Shown piece after piece: positions 22,206-31,812 of a DNA stretch of 34,434 nucleotides. Below the pieces are notes generated by a model. It saw only the letters and a list, made by a program, of their open reading frames with translations. It had not been told where the DNA came from and searched no databases. Origin of the DNA: Planctomycetaceae bacterium UBA2671 (GTDB lineage: Bacteria; Planctomycetota; Planctomycetia; Planctomycetales; Planctomycetaceae); assembly GCA_002359185.1 (NCBI GenBank), contig DEML01000027.1, positions 1 through 34,434 on the forward strand. The letters are read 5' to 3'. The translations under genes and the position numbers were made by a program. The stretch's first letter is position 1, and each line of letters begins with the position of its first letter.

Positions 22206-24527
22206 TTACTCGCGGGAAACGGCCAGCCAGGCCTCGATTTCATCCCGTTTTTTCCGAGCTTCCAATGCGTCTTCATTTTGTCCCATCAGTTGATAGACGC
22301 ATCGCAGCCCGTCATAGGCAACCGCCATGCCATCCTTCAGCATTCGATCTTCCGGATCCAAGGTCAGTGCCTGTTCCAGGCTCGTCTGCATTTTCTGAAA
22401 GCTTGCTAAAGACTCAGGCAGATTTTTCAATTGTCTCCAATGTATCGCCATGCGTTCGTGGCACCAGGAAAAATTATCGTGGGTTGTCGCTGTGACGGGG
22501 AATCGTATCGCATATTCTTCAGCGACTTCCAGAGCCTTCTGGAACTGTTCATAAGCCACATCATTTTTTTTAGAAGCATGAGCAGCATCACCGGCTGCAA
22601 TGTAGGAACTCAATAAATTATTATAGAAAGACTCTCTGGCATCTTTTGATTCCTTAAGAGTCTCCAACAGGACAATGGCCTCCTGAATCGTTTCAAAAGC
22701 TTTGTCTCGCTCTCCTAAATCGTCAATGGCTTGCGAATAACCCTTAATCGTGCGGGCCAGTTCAAATTGAATCTCCTGATTGTCAGGATCATCCCGTAAC
22801 AACTGGCGGCAGATTTTTGTTCCCTGAATCAGATAGGGCAGTGCTTTGGCTGGTTCTCGCTGATGGGGATGAGCTTCATCGATCCAGTGTTCGTTCTGTA
22901 GATAGTCTGCCAGAATTCTTAGAGCTCGTGCCTGATCTTCCAGGATATTTTGATCGGTCGAACTTCCGCCAGGAGAAAGGGCTTCGAAAATTTCGACCGC
23001 TCGCAGCATATTGGCTTTCGCTTTGAGGGAGGCATTCCCGCCGCCCGCATCTCCGTATTCGTGATATAAGACGCCCATATCGACAAAGACATTGGCCATG
23101 TTGCGGTCGATACGATTGGCATAGTCAGCTGCTCGCGTGATGTTCTCCAAATCCTTTAAGGTGACTTTCAGTAAGTCACGTCGGATTTTTGAAGCTCCGG
23201 GAACCTGATACAACTTCATCTGGACGGTCTCAATAATCGTCTCCAGCGAAGTCAGGGCGACTCGAATACCTTCATCGGCTCGCTCGGCTCGTTCGGTGGC
23301 CAAGATGGCAAAGTATGTTGAAACAGCCGTTCCTATCAGCAGGCTGGCAACGACACTCACCATCATCCCAGCCAGGGCAGGCTTTCGGACACACCACCGC
23401 CAGAGTTTAACGGGAGCAGAAACAGGTCGAGCGAGAATCGGCAGTCCTTCCAGATAACGCTTCAGTTCCAGTTTCAATTCCTCAGCTGATTGATAGCGAG
23501 AAGCTGAATTCTTCTCGAGACATTTCAGGCAGATTGTTTCGAGATCGCGGCTCACTTGGGGATTCAGGACGCGCGGGGAAACAGGAGGATCTTCAATCAC
23601 CTGCATGATTGTTTTGACGGCATTGTCCGACTGGAACGGGGGGCGTCCCGTTAGAGTGGCATACAACAATGCCCCAATCGAATAGACATCCGAGAGTGGA
23701 CCAATTTCATAGACCTGTCCACGTGCCTGCTCGGGAGACATAAAGCTCGGAGTGCCAATCACCTGTCCTGTTTTTGTCAGCTGATCATCCCGATTCACCT
23801 GCTTGGCCAAGCCAAAGTCAGTCACATGTGGATCGCCATGATGATCGACGAGAATGTTCCCCGGTTTCAAATCGCGATGCACAATTCCTTCCTCGTGTGC
23901 GTAAGCAATGGCCGCTGAAATCTTTCGAATCATTTCTGCTGCCTCACGCTCCGGGAGGGGTCCGTTCTGCAATAACTCTTTCAAACTGGTGCCGGAAATA
24001 TAACCCATCGAAAAGTAGTGCTGGTCTTCACTGACTCCAACATCAAACACGGGAACAATGTATTGATGGGTCAACTTAGCCGCGGCTTGAGCTTCGATTT
24101 GAAATCGTTGAACTTCTTCTACATCGGCCTGCTGACCATAGAGCATCATCTTAAGAGCGACTTTGCGATCGGCATTAATCTGGTGTGCCAGATACACAAT
24201 TCCCATCCCGCCATGGGCAATGATCGATTCAATTTGATAACCTGCAACGGCAGGCAGAAATTCCGTTTTAGCCGTTCGTTTCAGACTGTTCTCGGCGATC
24301 GCAGCCGCGATTCGATCTGCGATGCGGGTTTCCCACTGAGGATGCGAGGTCTCATGATCAAGATTCAAGACGGTTTTAATCGTCTCGGTTTGCGCAGATA
24401 ACGTTTCCATGCGAGACTGGCAAGCCTTGCAATGGGACAGATGAGGTTCCAGATCCTGCAGATCACTGGAGCTGATCGTTCCCTGAAGCACCTCAATCAG
24501 CAAATTGTCATTCGGGCAGTGTGACAT
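22206..24527 (-). CDS. Membrane Ser/Thr protein kinase with anti-sigma-like zinc motif and TPR tail
   Basis: A 773-residue Hanks-type kinase. The first 45 residues hold H29-x3-C33-x2-C36 (HLSHCKAC), the zinc motif of ZAS anti-sigma factors. The kinase domain (about 97-360) has the Gly-rich loop AHGGMGIVY, Lys126, Glu145, the catalytic HRDLKPGN (Asp219), DFG (Asp237) and SPEQARG, so it should be active. A single transmembrane helix (about 384-409) is followed by about 360 residues of helical TPR-like repeats, presumably outside the cytoplasm. It lies 57 bp behind the ECF sigma gene on the same strand. Known pairings of this type in planctomycetes suggest the kinase sequesters or phosphorylates the sigma factor on a signal sensed by the TPR part; that is inference here. 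Confidence 0.93.
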   Translation of the reverse strand: MSHCPNDNLLIEVLQGTISSSDLQDLEPHLSHCKACQSRMETLSAQTETIKTVLNLDHETSHPQWETRIADRIAAAIAENSLKRTAKTEFLPAVAGYQIESIIAHGGMGIVYLAHQINADRKVALKMMLYGQQADVEEVQRFQIEAQAAAKLTHQYIVPVFDVGVSEDQHYFSMGYISGTSLKELLQNGPLPEREAAEMIRKISAAIAYAHEEGIVHRDLKPGNILVDHHGDPHVTDFGLAKQVNRDDQLTKTGQVIGTPSFMSPEQARGQVYEIGPLSDVYSIGALLYATLTGRPPFQSDNAVKTIMQVIEDPPVSPRVLNPQVSRDLETICLKCLEKNSASRYQSAEELKLELKRYLEGLPILARPVSAPVKLWRWCVRKPALAGMMVSVVASLLIGTAVSTYFAILATERAERADEGIRVALTSLETIIETVQMKLYQVPGASKIRRDLLKVTLKDLENITRAADYANRIDRNMANVFVDMGVLYHEYGDAGGGNASLKAKANMLRAVEIFEALSPGGSSTDQNILEDQARALRILADYLQNEHWIDEAHPHQREPAKALPYLIQGTKICRQLLRDDPDNQEIQFELARTIKGYSQAIDDLGERDKAFETIQEAIVLLETLKESKDARESFYNNLLSSYIAAGDAAHASKKNDVAYEQFQKALEVAEEYAIRFPVTATTHDNFSWCHERMAIHWRQLKNLPESLASFQKMQTSLEQALTLDPEDRMLKDGMAVAYDGLRCVYQLMGQNEDALEARKKRDEIEAWLAVSRE

Positions 24528-24584
24528 TTGTCTGAAAGTTTCTCATGAAAGAAAGTTGGTTATGGGGACTGAAAGTGAAGTCGA

Positions 24585-25211
24585 TCAGGAATTGAGTCGG
24601 AATATCTGCTCACTGCATTCCTGAAGTTTCTCGACTTCAGCAGCAATCATCTTCTGCACCTGATAGCGACTCGAATAAACTGTTGGCACCAGCATGCCAA
24701 GTTCGTCGGCGACTTCCTGTCCTGACTTTTGTTCGATGGAAATCTGTTCCCACGCTTTCCAACGCTGAGGCTCGATTCGCTGTTTCACTCTTTGCTTGGC
24801 AATATCGAGGATTTCCAGATCGAACTCATCACACAAGCGAGTTGTCAGATCCGCCTGTGCGATCGCAGAATCCAACTGATCCAGTTCGGCCTGAATTTCA
24901 GATGCCCGTTTCTCTGCACGAAGTTCCCGAAAGAAATCGGTAATTGCATTTTCCGTAATGCGTCGGAGCCAGCCTCGAAATGTGAGATTCGATTGATACT
25001 CGAAGCTCCCCATTTGCCGAGCCAGTTTGATCAGTACATTTTGCGTCACATCCTCCGCATCAGCCGGCTGCAACTTCCGATTCAGACACCACTCATAAAT
25101 CCGACGTCCGTAACGATTCACAAATGCATTCCACGCCTCAGGATCGCGATCATTCTCACGAATCCTCAGTAACAGACTCACATGCGTTTGGGAGGTCGAT
25201 ACGTCTGACAT
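24585..25211 (-). CDS. ECF-type RNA polymerase sigma factor
   Basis: A 208-residue alternative sigma factor. Region 2 spans about residues 20-95 (DPEAWNAFVNRYGRRIYEWC, LQPADAEDVTQNVLIKLARQ, FRGWLRRITENAITDFFRE). Region 4 lies near 150-205 with the helix-turn-helix QKSGQEVADELGMLVPTVYSSRYQVQKMI. The WEQI segment before region 4 and the long linker between regions are typical of planctomycete ECF factors linked to kinases. The ATG start is chosen for its fit to the family (MSDVSTSQTHVSLLLRIRE); a GTG at 25250 would add 13 residues. Neither has a good ribosome site. Its regulon is unknown, but the adjacent kinase and perhaps the exported gene after it are candidates. Confidence 0.92.
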   Translation of the reverse strand: MSDVSTSQTHVSLLLRIRENDRDPEAWNAFVNRYGRRIYEWCLNRKLQPADAEDVTQNVLIKLARQMGSFEYQSNLTFRGWLRRITENAITDFFRELRAEKRASEIQAELDQLDSAIAQADLTTRLCDEFDLEILDIAKQRVKQRIEPQRWKAWEQISIEQKSGQEVADELGMLVPTVYSSRYQVQKMIAAEVEKLQECSEQIFRLNS

Positions 25212-25377
25212 AAAAATTCTTCGCTGATAAAATCCACTCTGCAAGTTCACTCTATCAAGTTGTACAGTGAGATCTCATACTACCCAAATCCGACTTCCGA
25301 ATGCCAGTTGAAACCTGGCAATTCAGGCATGTCTCTTGCGATCCTTTTTGACGTCTGCGACAACGAAAGATGTTGCC

Positions 25378-25776
25378 ATGAATCACGATGCAGAACCAGA
25401 TTCGATTTCCGCACTAACATCTCAAGCAAATCAAGGGAAAGATACTCGATTTCGCTATGGCTGTCTGGCCGTCTATTCGATCTTGACAACCCTGGCGGTA
25501 CCAATTGCTTTTCTATTGGGACATACGGTATGCGCACTAAGTTTTTACAAGAGTCGTGCAGAGTACCAGGAAATCAGGATCGAGCACTATCTGAAGGAAA
25601 ATCCCCAAGCATACGGCCAGCTTGAAGTTGTTCACGCATCCAATGGCTGGGCTTATCCTCAGGGGAGCGTCAATTCCCAGGCAGACCACGACCGGCTCTC
25701 TAAAGAATTGCTGTGGATGTTTGGAGATGAACTGTCTGAGAAGATGATGGACAACGTTGAAGTGAATCTGAAATGA
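25378..25776 (+). CDS. Small single-pass membrane protein, unknown
   Basis: A 132-residue protein: polar N-terminus, one membrane helix (about 29-55, YGCLAVYSILTTLAVPIAFLLGH), then a hydrophilic acidic tail (EYQEIRIEHYLKENPQAYGQLEVV, later SKELLWMFGDELSEKMMDNVEVNLK). The tail has a regular amphipathic pattern and does not look like a chance frame, which is why I call it a gene. It is divergent from the sigma factor gene, sharing a 166-bp promoter region, so it might be sigma-controlled. Start ATG has only a weak purine stretch upstream; an in-frame start 42 bases earlier is possible. Family not recognised. Confidence 0.62.
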   Translation: MNHDAEPDSISALTSQANQGKDTRFRYGCLAVYSILTTLAVPIAFLLGHTVCALSFYKSRAEYQEIRIEHYLKENPQAYGQLEVVHASNGWAYPQGSVNSQADHDRLSKELLWMFGDELSEKMMDNVEVNLK

Positions 25777-26087
25777 AACCGCCTCTCCTCGGTATCTCTG
25801 TGCACTCTGCGAGATGTTCAAAATAATGGCATTCAAGCTGAAATTCACAGCACATGGTGAATGCGTACACTGCACTCCAAAGTTGCATAAGTATGAACTC
25901 TCAATTGAGTTAATGCGAATCATAAGAATTGCTGCTCACTGGCATATCCTTTGCTTGTGATGTCACGTGTTATCATTAGTCTTTTCGTTCAAATTGGATC
26001 ATATAAATCGAATTTGTTCACCCCACTTAGTTAGATGGCGATGCGTCTCCTATTGGATGTCGGCAAAGCCATAATGGAGCCTCTCCA
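25777..26087. other. Intergenic region before the DUF1559 gene
   Basis: About 310 bp without a gene. Near 25783-25814 the text (CTCGGTATCTCTGTGCACTC) resembles the dispersed CACAGAGACACAGAG-type repeat seen in many bacterial genomes, in reverse. The rest is AT-rich and probably holds the promoter of the downstream gene. Confidence 0.35.
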
Positions 26088-27020
26088 ATGAAGATGCGTA
26101 ACGGATTCACTTTGATCGAGCTGTTAGTTGTCATCGCGATCATTGCCATACTGGTGGCTTTATTGCTCCCAGCAGTTCAACAGGCCCGTGAAGCTGCTCG
26201 TCGTTCCAGTTGTAAAAATAATCTGAAGCAACTGGCTCTGGCGATGCATAACTATCACGATGTCGTCACGAAGTTACCTCCAGGAGCATTTCGAACGCCG
26301 CAAGTGAATTACCCGTTAGGCTGGGTGCCTCGCTTGCTCCCCTATATTGAACAGGGGGCTCGTAGTGATGCCATGGAAGCCATTGTTAAAGACTACACAA
26401 CACTTCGAAGCCCGTATCGTTCACATGATCTGCAGGATCCGATATTCACAACTCCAATTACGGTGCTAACCTGTCCTTCTTCTGCTCTGGGTGATATTGC
26501 TTCAGATCATCCCGTTACCGCAAATTTCCCATATGCGAACACTCAAGGGGCATTGCATTACCGAGCCAATGCGGGATCGGTCGATGTCGATTTTGTCGCG
26601 GGAGTAACTTCTGCCCGTGATCATGCTCGATCGGGAATTATGTTTCCCGAGAGCAAAATTCGCCTGAATGATATTAAAGACGGGACGACAAATACCATCA
26701 TGTTTGGCGAAACCTCAAAGTCTGCTGGTTGGAGCAGTTCGATGATTACGGGATTCGGCGGAATCAAACCGTGGACCTGGGGCTTCTATGATTATTCCGA
26801 TGGCGATTTCCTGTTGATCGACCATAAAGTCATTCAGTTTCCAATTAACTATAAAGGCACATTCCTGACAAGTATGACTCCATTCACCAGCTACCATCAG
26901 GGAGGTGCCCAGTTTGCATTGTGTGATGGAAGTGTCAGATTCCTTAGCAATAATATGTCTTTGGAGATTCTGAAAGCATTGGCGACTCGGCAAGGTGGCG
27001 AAGTGATTGGCGAATTCTAA
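26088..27020 (+). CDS. DUF1559 protein with prepilin-type N-terminus
   Basis: A 310-residue pseudopilin-like protein of the DUF1559 family, extremely expanded in planctomycetes. The type IV prepilin leader is short (MKMRNG), cut before Phe7 by a prepilin peptidase, with Glu at mature position 5 and a long hydrophobic helix (FTLIELLVVIAIIAILVALL). The family block LPAVQQAREAARRSSCKNNLKQLALAMHNYHD follows, and the C-terminal end shows ALCDGSVRFLSNNM, the usual family closing motif. It is probably anchored in the cytoplasmic membrane or assembled in a pseudopilus; its substrate is unknown. The ATG has GGAG nine bases upstream. A small lipoprotein gene follows 117 bp downstream, the common arrangement for this family. 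Confidence 0.95.
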   Translation: MKMRNGFTLIELLVVIAIIAILVALLLPAVQQAREAARRSSCKNNLKQLALAMHNYHDVVTKLPPGAFRTPQVNYPLGWVPRLLPYIEQGARSDAMEAIVKDYTTLRSPYRSHDLQDPIFTTPITVLTCPSSALGDIASDHPVTANFPYANTQGALHYRANAGSVDVDFVAGVTSARDHARSGIMFPESKIRLNDIKDGTTNTIMFGETSKSAGWSSSMITGFGGIKPWTWGFYDYSDGDFLLIDHKVIQFPINYKGTFLTSMTPFTSYHQGGAQFALCDGSVRFLSNNMSLEILKALATRQGGEVIGEF

Positions 27021-27137
27021 TTTGCCAATCGAGGTGTTATTCCGGATGGCCATTGGCTGCAGAAATTTATTGCAAATGGTTTCTTCAAGCCAAACCATTC
27101 AAATGATGATTTCCTACACAATAAAGATTCAATCGAG

Positions 27138-27554
27138 ATGATAAAAATCCAGCTCTCTCTCCTGCTTGTCGCTCTCGTCGTAGGCTGTGGCGATGCAGGA
27201 CCTCCACTTGCCGAAGTTTCTGGAATTGTGACCTATGATGGACAACCTCTCCCAACGGGCACAATTACCTTTGTGCCTCAGGGGGCCGATCTTCCCTATG
27301 CCTATGCAACAATCCAGGGAGATGGCACCTACTATGCAGAGACACCTGAATATGGCAACGGAGTACCCGTAGGTAATCACAAAATCATGATCAGTGCCAT
27401 GAAAGACATGGGGCCAGAAGCACCTGTCGAACTCTTGATCCCTTCCAAATACAGTAGCGACCAAAGCTCTGGTTTGACTGCGAATGTCGTCGAAGGCGAG
27501 AACACGATTAACTTTTCACTTGAGGTGGAAAAGAAAAAACGCAGAAAACTATAA
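27138..27554 (+). CDS. Small lipoprotein with carboxypeptidase-regulatory-like fold
   Basis: A 138-residue exported lipoprotein. The leader ends in the lipobox VVGC, making Cys17 the lipidated residue. The mature part begins with the pattern AEVSGIVTYDGQPLPTGTITFVPQG, characteristic of the carboxypeptidase regulatory-like/transthyretin-like beta-sandwich. Such short lipoproteins often follow DUF1559 genes in planctomycetes, so the two products may act together at the envelope; this is by association. The C-terminal KKKRRKL tail is strongly basic. The ribosome site is weak. The gene ends 14 bp from the stop of the convergent ABC-F gene, leaving little room for a terminator. Confidence 0.85.
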   Translation: MIKIQLSLLLVALVVGCGDAGPPLAEVSGIVTYDGQPLPTGTITFVPQGADLPYAYATIQGDGTYYAETPEYGNGVPVGNHKIMISAMKDMGPEAPVELLIPSKYSSDQSSGLTANVVEGENTINFSLEVEKKKRRKL

Positions 27555-27568
27555 TCTTTCCTAATCCC

Positions 27569-29356
<1,788 letters not shown>

Positions 29357-29364
29357 TGTATTTC

Positions 29365-29532
29365 GGTTGAGTGTTGAAGGTTTAGGGTTGAATGTTAAGG
29401 AACAGCTGGATCCGTATAGGGAAATCAGTCCATCAATTATTCAACCTTGGCAAGTGCGTATAATTTTTGATTTTTAGCATGTTACAACACTATTAACCTT
29501 CAACCTTCAACCTTCAACACTAAACATTCAAC
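29365..29532. repeat. Heptamer-based inverted repeat between genes
   Basis: Three exact AACCTTC heptamers lie at 29495-29515, followed by AACACTAAACATTCAACT. The opposite side of the gap, 29365-29400, reads GGTTGAGTGTTGAAGG, TTTAGGGTTGAATG, a shuffled reverse-complement of the same words. The element thus fills the gap between the ABC-F and bacterioferritin genes. It looks like a low-complexity dispersed repeat. Confidence 0.55.
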
Positions 29533-29538
29533 TCAAAA

Positions 29539-30027
29539 TCAATGAGCATCTTCCACATGAGGGCCCATTTGGGACATGAGGTAATTCTGGATGCCGATTT
29601 TTTCGATCAACTCGAGTTGAGATTCGAGCCAGTCGACATGTTCTTCAGACTGAACCAGAATCTTTTCGAGCAGATCGCGGGTGCCGGGGTCGTTTTCTTC
29701 GTAACAGACTTTGATCCCTTCGCGGTAAGTATCACAGCCCTTCATTTCGAGGGTCAAATCGTACTCGAACTGGGATTTCACATCGTCGCCGACGCGAATC
29801 ACATCGTAACGGGCGATTTCGGGAACCCCTTCGAGGAAGAGGATGCGATCGATCAGCCACTCGGCATGTTTCATTTCGCCCATCGACTCACCGTAATGCT
29901 TGTCACCCAGAATATGCAGGGCCCAGTTGTGGCACATTTTCGCCTGGCAGAAATATTGGTTAATGGCTGTCAACTCGATGGTTAAACCGGCATTCAACGC
30001 ATCGATAACCTTGGAACTCCCCTTCAT
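29539..30027 (-). CDS. bfr: Bacterioferritin
   Basis: A 162-residue four-helix iron storage protein. Starting at the ATG 30027 (AGGAG seven bases upstream, MKGSSKVIDAL as in other bacterioferritins) residue numbers match the E. coli protein. Heme ligand Met52 is present, and ferroxidase residues Glu18, Glu51, His54, Glu94 and His130 are present, with Tyr25. Position 127, normally Glu, is Ser here (VQSEEH), with Glu128 and Glu129 adjacent. It therefore should store iron with heme, but the di-iron site may be altered. Cysteines at 27, 32, 98 and 108 are unusual in number. A GTG one codon upstream is a trivial alternative start. No Bfd ferredoxin gene is adjacent. Confidence 0.94.
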   Translation of the reverse strand: MKGSSKVIDALNAGLTIELTAINQYFCQAKMCHNWALHILGDKHYGESMGEMKHAEWLIDRILFLEGVPEIARYDVIRVGDDVKSQFEYDLTLEMKGCDTYREGIKVCYEENDPGTRDLLEKILVQSEEHVDWLESQLELIEKIGIQNYLMSQMGPHVEDAH

Positions 30028-30603
30028 CACGCTCTCCTGTTGGATTTATTGTTCAATTTGAGGGGTATTATAAGACTTCCACACACCATCGCCAACTCTC
30101 GCAAGGTGATTGAGTGAAATGAGATTGAATCCAGTATAGAGCCACACAATTAGAAATTTGAACCACGGATGGACACGAATGAACACAGATTTTGAAGTCA
30201 TACAACATTTGATTCTGAAAATGTCATGCGGAATACTTTCGTGAAGTTTCAAAAATACTTGAAAAACGGCTCAAGTTCTTAAATCGATAATCCGGGCTAA
30301 GTCCATGACTCACAAGAGGTTGTTGCAGACACTCCATCCGAACTTGATGTAAACTTTGCAACGGGAACAATTTTTCGGAATTCTCTTCTCAGAGATTCGC
30401 GAGTGCGGTAGAGTTCCCGTCCTACACGACTGATCCATGAAAACCCTTCTGTCAGTTGTTCAAAATTGATCTCAATGAGTGCTCTTCGATTCCTGAAGAC
30501 CTCATCCCATCCCTGAAAACACTTCCAATTGCCCCAACTTCCAATTGAAATCGTCGCGCGTCCACCCGGACTGCTCGTGGTTTCAGGCGAAGGAGCCCTT
30601 CCC
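30028..30603. other. Divergent intergenic region
   Basis: About 575 bp without a credible gene, between divergent bacterioferritin and OmpA-like genes. It includes GAACCACGGAT (30160-30170), matching inversely the repeat at 13478-13488, in a text of the dispersed-repeat type. I see no iron-box palindrome that I could defend. Confidence 0.4.
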
Positions 30604-31446
30604 ATGAACTGGATCCGTTTTTCTTTTTTCTGTTCCTGCTGTGCACTGGCACTGACACAGGTTGCCTGCAATGGCATGCCGCGGCGTCAACTCCGGATGA
30701 GTCAGCAGCGGGCGATGCGTCTGTATGCTGAGAATCAGGAACTGTTGAACGAAAGTTCCAATCTCGCGATGCAGGCTCATCAATACGAGCAGTCCATGAA
30801 TGCGATGGCTCAACAGCAGCATCTGATGGAGCAGCAACTCGCTAACATGAAAAACAATCTGGATATTGCCAACAATCGTCTGGTCAATCTTCAGGGCGAA
30901 CGGGGTGAACTCCACAATCGTTACAAAAATCTACTGATTCGATCCCGAGCAGGCGACAGCCCCCTCTCCGAAGAAGCAACCCGACGCTTTCAGGAACTGG
31001 CACGAAAATATCCTGACTTCGAATTCGATCCGATCACTGGCGTCAGTAAGTTTCATGCGGATATCCTCTTCTCGTCCGGCAAAGCCAACTTGCGGGAATC
31101 GGCAGTCCCATTGCTGAGAGACTTGGCCGCGATTATGAACGATGGTTCTGCCCGTAGCCTGAACATGCTGATCGTCGGACATACCGATGACCAGCCGATT
31201 CATAATGCCGGAGCTAATCATCCAACAAACTGGCATCTTTCCACGAACCGAGCCAACTCAGTCTTGCTGACATTGAAAGAAGCTGGCATCGCCGATCATC
31301 GGATGGGAGCAGCCGGCTATGGCGACACCCAACCAATCGTCACCAATGCCAGCAGCCACGCCCGTCAACGAAATCGTCGCGTCGAAATTTTCGTCCTCGC
31401 CCCCGATGCCGTCATCGCCGGCTGGGACCCCCGACACGTCCGCTAA
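30604..31446 (+). CDS. OmpA-family peptidoglycan-associated protein
   Basis: A 280-residue envelope protein. The leader (MNWIRFSFFCSCCALALTQVACNG) ends in VAC, a plausible but imperfect lipobox. A Gln/Met-rich coiled coil covers about 35-115 (repeated MAQQQHLMEQQLANMKNNLD-like text). The C-terminal OmpA/MotB domain (about 150-275) shows FSSGKANLRESAVPLLRDLA, LIVGHTDDQPI, NWHLSTNRANSV, GYGDTQPIVTN and RQRNRRVEIFV, with the aspartate and arginine that bind meso-diaminopimelate in peptidoglycan. It probably links the outer membrane to peptidoglycan, consistent with planctomycetes having a cell wall. The start is the ATG with AAGGAG eight bases upstream; an in-frame start at 30529 would precede the leader. 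Monocistronic with terminator. Confidence 0.92.
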   Translation: MNWIRFSFFCSCCALALTQVACNGMPRRQLRMSQQRAMRLYAENQELLNESSNLAMQAHQYEQSMNAMAQQQHLMEQQLANMKNNLDIANNRLVNLQGERGELHNRYKNLLIRSRAGDSPLSEEATRRFQELARKYPDFEFDPITGVSKFHADILFSSGKANLRESAVPLLRDLAAIMNDGSARSLNMLIVGHTDDQPIHNAGANHPTNWHLSTNRANSVLLTLKEAGIADHRMGAAGYGDTQPIVTNASSHARQRNRRVEIFVLAPDAVIAGWDPRHVR

Positions 31447-31545
31447 CAAGCGTTCCGCTTGACCGGGGGCAGTCGCATGGACGCCGAGGGAGCGGAGTAT
31501 GTCCTGTTTGCTCCTGCAGGACGCCGATTGCTCAACTGAAAACTC

Positions 31546-31580
31546 AAAGCACACAGATCGAAATGTCTGTGTGCTTTTTT
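31546..31580 (+). terminator. Terminator of the OmpA-like gene
   Basis: AAAGCACACAGA (31546-31557) pairs perfectly with TCTGTGTGCTTT (31566-31577), 12 bp, with loop TCGAAATG, ending in six T. It lies 99 bp after the stop. The remaining 230 bp up to the sulfatase gene hold no gene that I can see. Confidence 0.88.
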
Positions 31581-31812
31581 AATTGTGCTTACATCTTTCA
31601 TGAGTTCAATTTTTGAAATGCATGAAGTTTGTTCGGATTTGATCTCAAGAAATTCACAGTATGAAATTCTGATGAGAAACCTGAAAATACGCCTACTGAT
31701 CAATTGCATATTCAGAGGAAATCTGGCAGTCTGATTCCAGCTGCCATTTCAACGACCGTGAGGGCCATTCTCTTTCACATCGCGGTCACCTGATCTATGA
31801 AGGAATCTCTCG

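Noticed and set aside
29495..29515. Possible CRISPR or tandem-repeat array
   Set aside because: Only three 7-bp units with no spacers; a simple repeat, not a CRISPR array.
30028..30603. Fur-type or iron-responsive operator near bacterioferritin
   Set aside because: No defensible 19-bp Fur-like palindrome could be found by eye.
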